NCBI GenBank assembly: GCA_019243595.1
Contig: JAFAUA010000311.1
Location: 1 to 12,056, forward strand
Length of the DNA: 12,056 nucleotides
Direction of reading: 5' to 3'
Source: Acidimicrobiia bacterium
GTDB lineage: Bacteria; Actinomycetota; Acidimicrobiia; Acidimicrobiales; AC-14
Made by a program: the position numbers and the translations under genes. Under the pieces are notes generated by a model. The model had not been told where the DNA came from, made no database searches, and was given only the letters and a program-made list of their open reading frames with translations. Positions within the stretch are counted from its first letter, which is position 1; each line of letters begins with the position of its first letter. Shown here piece by piece: positions 5,418 to 10,989 of this stretch.

Positions 5418-5929
5418 CGCGGGTGGTACTGGATCCGACCGGTGAGCGGTCACCTTCCAGCCGTCAGCGCGTCGATCGACCGGCGTCGCTGGACGGCCGC
5501 ACCGTCGCCCTGCTCGACATCTCCAAAGCGCGTGGCGACAAGTTCCTGGACCGGCTCGCGCAACTCCTCGAGGAGCGCGGCCTGCGCGTCGCCCGCTTCC
5601 GCAAGCCCACGTTCGCCAAGGTCGCCCCCGTCGACCTCAAGCACGAGATCTCGACCAAGTGCGACGTGGTCATCGAGGCCCTCGCCGACTGAGGCAGCTG
5701 CACGTCGTGCAGTGTGCACGACATCGCCGATCTTGAAGGTCGTGGGCTCCCGGGCGTCTTCGTGGCGTCGACCGAGTTCGTCGACGCCGCCGACGCGCAA
5801 GCCGCCGCCCTCGGCTTCGACCCCGCGCGCGTCTTCGTCCCCCACCCCATCCAGGACCGCACCGACGACGAGATGGCAGCCCTGGCCGACGCCGCCGTCG
5901 ACGAGATCGTCAAAGCGATCACCGCCTGA
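5414..5929 (+). CDS. UGSC-family selenoprotein with in-frame UGA (Sec at residue 93)
   Basis: The frame from ATG 5414 reaches TGA at 5690-5692 and continues in the same frame to TGA 5927-5929, giving 171 aa if the first UGA is read as selenocysteine. Around the UGA the protein reads EALAD-U93-GSC96-TSC99-SVHD. This is the UGSC motif of a known but poorly characterised family whose homologues may have Cys at the U position. Both halves share high GC3 and family-like sequence. N-terminal landmarks are DGRTVALLDISKARGDKF (27-44, Rossmann-like strand/helix), FRKPTFAKVAP (62-72) and TKCDVVIEAL (81-90). After the UGA come a Leu-Glu-Gly-Arg-Gly-Leu-Pro turn, VFVPHPIQDRTDDEM and an alpha-helical end. 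The U/C motif followed by a helix and RGLP resembles the UGTC site of GrdB, selenoprotein B of glycine reductase. The ATGA overlap, strong RBS and SECIS-like hairpin support recoding. An independent ORF from GTG 5714 is unlikely. Function is probably redox; substrate unknown. Confidence 0.88.
5690..5692 (+). other. In-frame UGA recoded as selenocysteine
   Basis: This TGA is codon 93 of the UGSC gene. The next codons GGC AGC TGC ACG TCG TGC encode GSCTSC, so the UGA takes the first redox position of a UxxC motif. The true stop is TGA 5927-5929. Confidence 0.87.
5693..5728 (+). promoter_or_regulatory. Bacterial SECIS-like hairpin after the UGA
   Basis: Perfect 8-base arms GTCGTGCA (5704-5711) and TGCACGAC (5715-5722) enclose loop GTG (5712-5714). 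The stem starts 11 bases after the UGA and the loop 19 bases after it, within the distance usual for bacterial SECIS elements, and the loop begins with G as those elements require. GGC (5693-5695) and GCC (5726-5728) could form a lower stem. The GCAGUGUGC tip is close to the GCAGGUCUGC tip of E. coli fdhF. A competing 5-base stem CTGCA/TGCAG (5698-5712) is also possible. The element lies wholly within coding sequence. Confidence 0.75.
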
Positions 5930-5943
5930 CCGATTCGTCCAAT

Positions 5944-6013
5944 ACCTCTCCAAGTCTCGACTTCGCGCGCGCCAACGGGCACAACGGGAGCGAACTCAGC
6001 GACTTGGAGAGGT
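5944..6013. terminator. Long inverted repeat between convergent genes, possible bidirectional terminator
   Basis: Perfect 13-base arms ACCTCTCCAAGTC (5944-5956) and GACTTGGAGAGGT (6001-6013) enclose 44 bases that hold a second nested pair, TTCGC/GCGAA. The repeat fills most of the 84 bases between the convergent UGSC and mutY-like genes. A terminator is the natural reading, but neither strand has a clear T-tract after the stem. Confidence 0.5.
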
Positions 6014-6841
6014 TTAGGGAAGGCGGAGGACGCCGTCGAGTTCGATGGCGAGGCCGTCGGCGATGAGGGTGTCGGCGGCGCGGTGTGCTCGGGCTGGGTC
6101 GTCGGGCCAACCGGCGGCATCGGCGATGAAGTCGAAGGGCACGGGGCCGAGGCGCATGGCGTCGACCAGACGGCCTCGGCCCTGACGGTCGGAGCCCGCG
6201 AACGTCGACTGCTTGTGCGCAGGCGCCGCCGGGTCGGGGCCGCCGTGCCAGCGGCAGTGGACGGCGACTGGGCACTCGCCGCACTTCGGCGCCCGGCGCA
6301 GGCAGACGGTGGCGCCCAGGTCGATCATCGCCTGGTTCCACGCCCACCCCTCGCCTTCGGGAACCACCTCGTCGGCAAGGCGCTGCGCGTCTCGGGTCGA
6401 GAGCGGCCGGCCGGCGACACGAGCCAGCACCCGCCCGGTGTTGCTCTCGACGATCCCGACGTCGCGGCCGAAGGCGAACGTGAGCACCGCCCTCACCGTG
6501 TAAGGACCGATGCCGGGCAGCGCCATGAGGGTGTCGAGATCGTCAGGCAGCTCGCCGTCGTGGCGGTCGACGACTGCGACCGCGGTCCGGTGCAGGTTGA
6601 CGGCCCGGCGGTTGTAGCCGAGGCCCTGCCAGGCGCGCACGACGTCGGCGACCGACGCCGATGCGCACGCCGACGCGGACGGGAACAGCTCGAGGAAGGC
6701 GTGGTACTTGGGCACGACGCGCGGCACCTGCGTCTGCTGGAGCATCAGCTCGCTGACGAGGATCGCCCACGGATCCCGCGTGTGCCTCCAAGGCAGGTCG
6801 CGCCGCGTCCGCGCCGACCAGCTCAGGAGCGCTTGCTGCAC
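6014..6841 (-). CDS. MutY-like A/G-specific adenine DNA glycosylase, short form
   Basis: A 275-aa HhH-GPD base-excision repair glycosylase expected to remove A opposite 8-oxoG. It shows LPWRHTRDPWAILVSELMLQQTQV (16-39, split here by the catalytic Glu at E31), WQGLGYNRRAVNL (71-83), the helix-hairpin-helix LPGIGPYT (108-115) and the Fe-S ligands C-x6-C-x2-C-x5-C (C180, C187, C190, C196). Two points are odd. The catalytic Asp of MutY (D138 in E. coli, in VDGN) is Glu (E132 in VESN). The C-terminal NUDIX-like 8-oxoG recognition domain is missing; only about 75 residues follow the cluster and look like a small helical domain. A different mismatch specificity is possible. The start is GTG 6841, overlapping the methyltransferase end by 19 bases with no clear RBS; the longer upstream frame is a shadow of the methyltransferase. 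Confidence 0.85.
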   Translation of the reverse strand: MQQALLSWSARTRRDLPWRHTRDPWAILVSELMLQQTQVPRVVPKYHAFLELFPSASACASASVADVVRAWQGLGYNRRAVNLHRTAVAVVDRHDGELPDDLDTLMALPGIGPYTVRAVLTFAFGRDVGIVESNTGRVLARVAGRPLSTRDAQRLADEVVPEGEGWAWNQAMIDLGATVCLRRAPKCGECPVAVHCRWHGGPDPAAPAHKQSTFAGSDRQGRGRLVDAMRLGPVPFDFIADAAGWPDDPARAHRAADTLIADGLAIELDGVLRLP

Positions 6842-7581
6842 CAGAAGACGAGCGTGTTGTACGGGAGCACGAACGGCTCGTCCATCCCGTCGACGGCGGT
6901 CATTCCCAGGGCGACGACTTCTTCCCTCTCGTTCTCCGGCTTGGCCGCGATGTAGCTCACCGAGCGAAGCCGGTCCTCGAGGCCCGACCGGTCGAGCACC
7001 TGCTCGTACCGGAAGGTCGACTTCTCCAACGGCGTGTACAGCCCGACGGCGGCCACGGCAGCAGCCCAGTCGAAGGTGTCGTAGCTGCTGTGGTTGAACT
7101 CGTGCCACCGGATCAGTTCGTTCATGTGGGCGACCCAGCGGACCGACTCGTCGCGGCGGTTCCACAGCATCGCCAGCCCGCCCCCTGGCTTCAGCACCCG
7201 CGCGATCTCGACCAAAGCGGGCTCGGCGTCGAACCAGTGGAACGCCTGAGCCACGGTGACGGCGTCGACCGACGCGTCGGGTAGCGGGATCGCCTCGGCC
7301 GTACCTTCGAGAACGTCGACACCGGGGACGACCGAGCGCAGCTGGTCGCCCATCTCCTTGACCGGCTCGACGGCGACGATCTCTGCGCCTGTCGGGCCGA
7401 GAAGAGCGGTGAACTTGCCGGTACCCGCCGCCAGGTCGAGGACCTTCTTGCCGGGGCCGAGCGCCAGCTTGTCGGCGAGGAAGTCGACCGCCTCCTGGGG
7501 ATACGACGGGCGGCCTCGCGCGTAGGCGCCGCTGCCGGCCGAGAAGCCGGCCGCCGCGGTGTCGTGGATCCGGGGCGTCAG
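6823..7581 (-). CDS. Class I SAM-dependent methyltransferase, probable CTG start
   Basis: A 252-aa methyltransferase of the UbiE/type-11 kind. The N-terminus AAAGFSAGSGAYARGRPSYP (9-28) matches the usual start of this group. Motif I is VLDLAAGTGKFT (47-58), the acidic end of strand 2 is VEP (71-73), EGTAEAIPLPDASVDAV (92-108) covers motifs II-III, then QAFHWF (112-117) and RVLKPGGGLAMLW (128-140). The substrate cannot be inferred. There is no ATG, GTG or TTG near the expected N-terminus. The best start is CTG 7581, whose last two bases begin the MaoC stop (CTGA), mirroring the ATGA overlaps elsewhere in the window, with GGGGAG just upstream. Longer starts to 7947 would run almost the whole length of the MaoC gene and encode Arg-rich shadow sequence. 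The middle gene of a probable MaoC, methyltransferase, mutY operon. Confidence 0.83.
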   Translation of the reverse strand: MTPRIHDTAAAGFSAGSGAYARGRPSYPQEAVDFLADKLALGPGKKVLDLAAGTGKFTALLGPTGAEIVAVEPVKEMGDQLRSVVPGVDVLEGTAEAIPLPDASVDAVTVAQAFHWFDAEPALVEIARVLKPGGGLAMLWNRRDESVRWVAHMNELIRWHEFNHSSYDTFDWAAAVAAVGLYTPLEKSTFRYEQVLDRSGLEDRLRSVSYIAAKPENEREEVVALGMTAVDGMDEPFVLPYNTLVFWCSKRS

Positions 7582-8099
7582 CCCTCTCCCCAGGCGTCGC
7601 CTTCGGTGTACGGGCGCTGCCGGGGCGGTGCGAAGTCCTTCTTCCAGACCATCAGCTTGCGCCGGAAGTAGCAGACCTCCTCGCCGCGCTGGTTGAAGCC
7701 TTTGGTCTCGACGGTGACGACGCCTCGGTCCTCCTTGGACTTCGACTCGACCTTGTCGAGGACTCGCGTCTCGGCGTAGATGGTGTCGCCGTGGAACGTC
7801 GGCTTCTTGTGGCTGAGCGATTCCACCTCGAGGTTGGCGATGCACGAGCCGCTGACGTCGGGCACGCTCATCCCGAGCACGAGCGAGTACACGAGGTTGC
7901 CGACGACCACGTTCTTGCCTTGGACGGTCTCGTGCTCGGCGAACCACGCATTCGTGTGCAGCGGATGGTGGTTCATCGTGATCATGCAGAAGAGGTGGTC
8001 GTCATACTCGGTAATCGTCTTGCCGGGCCAGTGCTTGTAGACGTCACCGATGTCGAAGTCTTCGTAGTAGCGGCCGAAGGGCCGGTCGTGCACAGCCAT
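7578..8099 (-). CDS. MaoC-family hydratase (hot-dog fold acyl-CoA dehydratase)
   Basis: A 173-aa protein of the MaoC dehydratase family, which adds water to or removes it from enoyl-CoA-type thioesters. It begins RYYEDFDIGDVYKH (10-23), then GKTITEYDDHLFCMITMNHHPLHTN (26-50, split at the catalytic D33/D34 and H45/H48 area), a hot-dog helix GNLVYSLVLGMSV (67-79), NLEVESLSHKKPTFHGDTIY (89-108) and a TRVLDKVESKSKEDRGVVTVET strand pair. The pattern is typical of actinobacterial MaoC proteins related to mesaconyl-CoA hydratase, but the exact substrate is not readable. ATG 8099 has no Shine-Dalgarno; TAAGTT (8111-8106) is exactly 6 bases upstream, which suggests a leaderless mRNA. The gene leads the operon that ends in mutY, and an acyl-CoA dehydrogenase lies elsewhere in the window. 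Confidence 0.88.
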   Translation of the reverse strand: MAVHDRPFGRYYEDFDIGDVYKHWPGKTITEYDDHLFCMITMNHHPLHTNAWFAEHETVQGKNVVVGNLVYSLVLGMSVPDVSGSCIANLEVESLSHKKPTFHGDTIYAETRVLDKVESKSKEDRGVVTVETKGFNQRGEEVCYFRRKLMVWKKDFAPPRQRPYTEGDAWGEG

Positions 8100-8111
8100 A
8101 GGTCGAACTTA
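8097..8111 (-). promoter_or_regulatory. Candidate leaderless -10 box of the MaoC gene
   Basis: On the minus strand TAAGTT (8111-8106) is followed by 6 bases and ATG 8099, which would place the transcription start on the A of the start codon. It sits in the 14-base gap after the ceramidase-like gene. Confidence 0.45.
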
Positions 8112-8113
8112 TG

Positions 8114-10108
8114 TCACTGCGCGGGACCGAACGCCGGAGCCGCCACGTCGGGGTAGACGTCGGCGTAGTAGGTGCGGTCGCCGACCACCATGCCGTGGGT
8201 CAGCAGGTCGGGTGCGGCCTGGGTGACGGCGTCGTAGTCGACGAACTGTCCACGGCCGTCGACCCAGTAGGAGCCGAAGAGCCGGGTATGGCCGGTGGTG
8301 AAGAGAAGGCCACCGCCGCCGTTCTCCGAGCCGGACAGCCACAGGCCCACGGCGCCGACGGGCGACCGGCTGAGCGAGCCGTCGGCGCGCACGAAACGCC
8401 CGGGCCGGATGACGGCATGCTCACCGCGTTGGGCATCAAGAACGGCGCTGAGATGCTGGGCGACCAGGTTCGCGGCTGTCGGCCCGACGGCCTCGCTCTC
8501 CAGCTTGTGCTGATGTCCGCGCTGGTCCTTGTCGTTCTGATCGTTGAAACACGTGGTCGTGAAGACGCCGGGCTGGGTTGAGAAGCCCCACGCCGGGATC
8601 AGATAGCCGAGCAGGTCGTCGGCCAGGCCGACCCGGAAGCGATACGCCGAGGAGGCGTGCCAGGTCGGCACCGGAGGGTTGGGCCGCTCGGGACAGCTGG
8701 CGTCCTCGACACCCCAATGGCTGCCGACCATCAGGGCGGGAAAGGATTCACCGGGGTTCGCCAGCAGCTGGAGGTCGGGACCGACGTCGATGACGCCCAC
8801 TTCCGTGCGGACATCGGTACCGGCCGGACCGGCGGGCACGCCGGCCACGAACGTCTGTCTGTCGCCAAACAACCCGGCCGCGGCCGCCGCCTTGAACAGG
8901 TTGTTCTCGAGCGGGACGTAGAACTCGTCACGCTGGATGTCGACACGCCCGGAGCGCAGCGGGTGCGCATTCGGAAGCTGGGCCGCCACGGCGTCGGCCA
9001 ACGCCTCACCGGTCGCCTGGGCCTGGGCGTAGCACCCGTCGGGACAACCGGGACCCGCCGCCTTCGGAACGGGCGGCACCGTCTCGGGGTCTTCGATCGA
9101 GCCATTGTCGGCAACGAGGAACATCGCCATGCCGCCGGCGGTCTGCTCGAGCCGGCGGTGGAAGTACCCCGGCCAGTCCGACGACATCTCGCCCTGGATC
9201 GAGGGGACGTTTGTGTGGCCGATCTCCTGATTGTGGGCGGCCATGCTCATGACGGTGACGATCGGCTTGCCGTCGAGGGTCTTGGCCGACAGCACGCCGA
9301 TCTTCGGATCGAGAGCCACGCCCTTCCCGCTGTCGTCGGTCGTCGGAAAGTTCTTCGAGAGGCGGACGTTCACCGTCGACGGGACCGGCATCTGCAGCGC
9401 CGACACCACCGCCGGCTGGCGGGCGTCGTAGGCGGCAGCCGCGGCGTGGGCCACGCGATCGACGAGAAACGACATGTAGTAGTCGTCGATGCCGGACCTG
9501 CCGCCGACGGTGTCCTGCACGTTGGGCGCGCCGTAGATGCCGACAGTGTCGGGCGAGGATTCGTTGTGGTTGGCACTCACGATGACGTCGGTGATCTGCG
9601 GCCGCAACGTCCTCAACCGGTCCCGCACGCGGTGGGTGTACGTCTCGTGGATGCCCTGCGCCACCACCGAGACGACGACGGCCGTGCGCACGCCGTCAGA
9701 AACGGCGATGGCCCGGGCATCGATGGGGTCGTGCACGCGCTGGGCCACGTGGTCGACGCCGCCGGAGATGTAGATGCCGTCCCAGCGTCCGTTGTGGTTG
9801 GCGTCGCAGAACGGGTCCGGGTACTCGAAGTGACCGACGCCCTGCACGTCCTTGTAGGGCTCCTCGAAGGCGAACTGCCGGGGCCCGTTGAACAGTGCGG
9901 CCGGACACTCCGGAAAGGCGGCGGCGTCAGCCTTGGGATCGAACGCCGGCGGGCTGACGTCGGCGAGCGCCGCCCCAACCAACAGCTGGTGCTCCCCGTG
10001 CGGCGCCGCCGGGCCATCCTGGCGGGCGACCGCGGGAACGATCCCGGCGACGGCAAGCGCCAGAGCCAGCACAAAGACGACGCGGGCTCGCACGCCTTGT
10101 CTGTTCAC
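8114..10108 (-). CDS. Secreted neutral ceramidase-like protein
   Basis: A 664-aa exported protein. The first 30 residues form a signal peptide: Arg-rich start, hydrophobic core VVFVLALALAVAGIV (10-24), then AVA at about 26-28 as likely cleavage site. After it, VGAALADVSPP (44-54) resembles the VGAGxADxTxP opening of neutral/alkaline ceramidases. DPIDARAIAVSDGVRTAVVVSVV (127-149) and ITDVIVSANHNESSPDT (172-188) match the ARAL...VSxD and SATHTHSGP regions in position and character. DANHNGRWD (102-110) is a calcium-loop-like motif. The second half, from about residue 400, is beta-rich with a C-terminal LWLSGSENGGGGLLF segment. Ceramidases cleave the amide bond of ceramide; activity here is not proven and the zinc-site His pattern differs from the classical one. 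GTG 10108 is the likely start, with AAAGG 3 bases before it and GGGAGG further upstream. Single-gene unit. Confidence 0.68.
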   Translation of the reverse strand: MNRQGVRARVVFVLALALAVAGIVPAVARQDGPAAPHGEHQLLVGAALADVSPPAFDPKADAAAFPECPAALFNGPRQFAFEEPYKDVQGVGHFEYPDPFCDANHNGRWDGIYISGGVDHVAQRVHDPIDARAIAVSDGVRTAVVVSVVAQGIHETYTHRVRDRLRTLRPQITDVIVSANHNESSPDTVGIYGAPNVQDTVGGRSGIDDYYMSFLVDRVAHAAAAAYDARQPAVVSALQMPVPSTVNVRLSKNFPTTDDSGKGVALDPKIGVLSAKTLDGKPIVTVMSMAAHNQEIGHTNVPSIQGEMSSDWPGYFHRRLEQTAGGMAMFLVADNGSIEDPETVPPVPKAAGPGCPDGCYAQAQATGEALADAVAAQLPNAHPLRSGRVDIQRDEFYVPLENNLFKAAAAAGLFGDRQTFVAGVPAGPAGTDVRTEVGVIDVGPDLQLLANPGESFPALMVGSHWGVEDASCPERPNPPVPTWHASSAYRFRVGLADDLLGYLIPAWGFSTQPGVFTTTCFNDQNDKDQRGHQHKLESEAVGPTAANLVAQHLSAVLDAQRGEHAVIRPGRFVRADGSLSRSPVGAVGLWLSGSENGGGGLLFTTGHTRLFGSYWVDGRGQFVDYDAVTQAAPDLLTHGMVVGDRTYYADVYPDVAAPAFGPAQ

Positions 10109-10155
10109 CCACCTTTCGCTCAGTTCCTCCCGCTCAGCGGGAAATACTGATCAAA
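10109..10155. promoter_or_regulatory. Compact divergent promoter with hairpin TCCCGC-TCA-GCGGGA
   Basis: Only 47 bases separate two divergent start codons. A perfect 6-base dyad with a 3-base loop lies at 10128-10142. On the plus strand AATACT (10143-10148) is 7 bases before ATG 10156 and could be a leaderless -10. Minus-strand elements must overlap the same bases. The dyad could be an operator acting on both genes or a hairpin in the minus-strand leader. Confidence 0.4.
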
Positions 10156-10989
10156 ATGGCGGCCATCGACATCGTCCTCCTCGGCACCGGAAGTCCCATC
10201 CCCGACGCAAACCGGGCCGGGCCGTCGACGCTCGTCCGGGCCGGCTCCTGTACTTTCTTGGTCGATGCCGGTCGGGGCGTGCTGCTCCGCATGGCCGGGG
10301 CGGGCGTCGCCGCCGGCCAGCTCACGGCGACACTGCTGACCCACCTTCACAGCGACCACCTCACCGACCTGAACGATGTGATCACGACCCGGTGGATCAC
10401 CTCGTTCGCGCCGTCACCGTTGATGCTCGTCGGGCCCCCCGGCGCACGGCAGGTCGTCGACGGCATTCTCGGCTCACTCGCGTCGGACATCAGTTACCGG
10501 CTCGCCCACCACGAGGACCTCACGTGGGAGCCGGCCGTCGACGTCACCGAGCTCGACGAGGGCGTCGCCTACGACGACGGAAGCGTGCGCGTTGTGGCCG
10601 CGCCGAGCGACCACCGCCCCGTGCGCCCCACGCTCGCCTACCGGGTGGAGCACGACGATCACGCCGTGGTGTTGGCGGGCGACACGGTGCCGTGTGAGGG
10701 AGTCGACCGCCTCGCGCTTGGCGCGGACGTGCTCGTGTCGACGGTGATTCGCGACGACCTGCTACGTTCAGTCGGCATACAACGGCTGGTCGATGTCTGC
10801 GACTACCACTCGACCGTCGAGCAGGCCGCCGACACCGCCAAGCGAGCGGGCGTCGCCACCCTCGTCCTCACCCACTGCGTGCCACCGATCCCACCCGGCA
10901 ACGAGGACGAATGGCGAGCCATCGCCGCGTCGGTCTTCGACGGGGAGATCGTCGTCGCCAACGACCTCGATCGCGTCATCGCCGGCTGA
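10156..10989 (+). CDS. RNase Z-like MBL-fold metallo-hydrolase
   Basis: A 277-aa MBL-fold hydrolase. It opens VLLGTGSPIPD (7-17). Metal ligands follow the RNase Z order: THLHSDH gives H63, H65, D67 and H68, then SDHRPVRPTLAYR (H153), AGDT (D176) and LTHCVPP (H240). DYHSTVEQAADTAKRAG (216-232) matches the RNase Z HSTxEQAAxxAxxAG segment. However, only 23 residues separate H153 from D176, where RNase Z carries its long tRNA-binding arm, and the HEAT-type motif after the Asp is VSTVIRDD. Genuine tRNA 3'-end processing is therefore unlikely, and an arylsulfatase-like or other phosphodiesterase role is more likely. No Shine-Dalgarno precedes ATG 10156. The stop directly abuts that of the convergent SDR gene. 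Confidence 0.86.
   Translation: MAAIDIVLLGTGSPIPDANRAGPSTLVRAGSCTFLVDAGRGVLLRMAGAGVAAGQLTATLLTHLHSDHLTDLNDVITTRWITSFAPSPLMLVGPPGARQVVDGILGSLASDISYRLAHHEDLTWEPAVDVTELDEGVAYDDGSVRVVAAPSDHRPVRPTLAYRVEHDDHAVVLAGDTVPCEGVDRLALGADVLVSTVIRDDLLRSVGIQRLVDVCDYHSTVEQAADTAKRAGVATLVLTHCVPPIPPGNEDEWRAIAASVFDGEIVVANDLDRVIAG

Noticed and set aside
5690..5692. The UGA as a sequencing error or pseudogene mutation
   Set aside because: The codons right after it spell the UGSC family motif, the hairpin is at the expected distance, and no frameshift or other damage is present. It cannot be fully excluded without selABCD data.
5729..5741. A second small hairpin (GATCT-TGA-AGGTC) after the SECIS-like stem
   Set aside because: Only five base pairs including one G-U, at a distance too great for SelB recognition. 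The T-ending codons here are slightly unusual but not enough to call a feature.
5714..5929. A separate small ORF starting at GTG 5714
   Set aside because: It is in frame with the upstream half, has no ribosome binding site, starts inside the SECIS-like hairpin and would lose the GSCTSC motif. Reading through the UGA explains both halves.
5442..6017. A 191-codon plus-strand frame that passes the UGA without a stop
   Set aside because: Ser/Arg/Pro-rich shadow translation, no RBS, and it runs into the convergent intergenic repeat. The UGSC frame has the family sequence.
10128..10142. The dyad as an intrinsic terminator
   Set aside because: It lies between divergent starts, where termination is not expected, and no T-tract follows.
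8657..10150. A 497-codon open frame on the plus strand
   Set aside because: Antisense shadow of the ceramidase-like gene produced by high GC3. The translation is Arg/Val/Gly-rich without recognisable domains.
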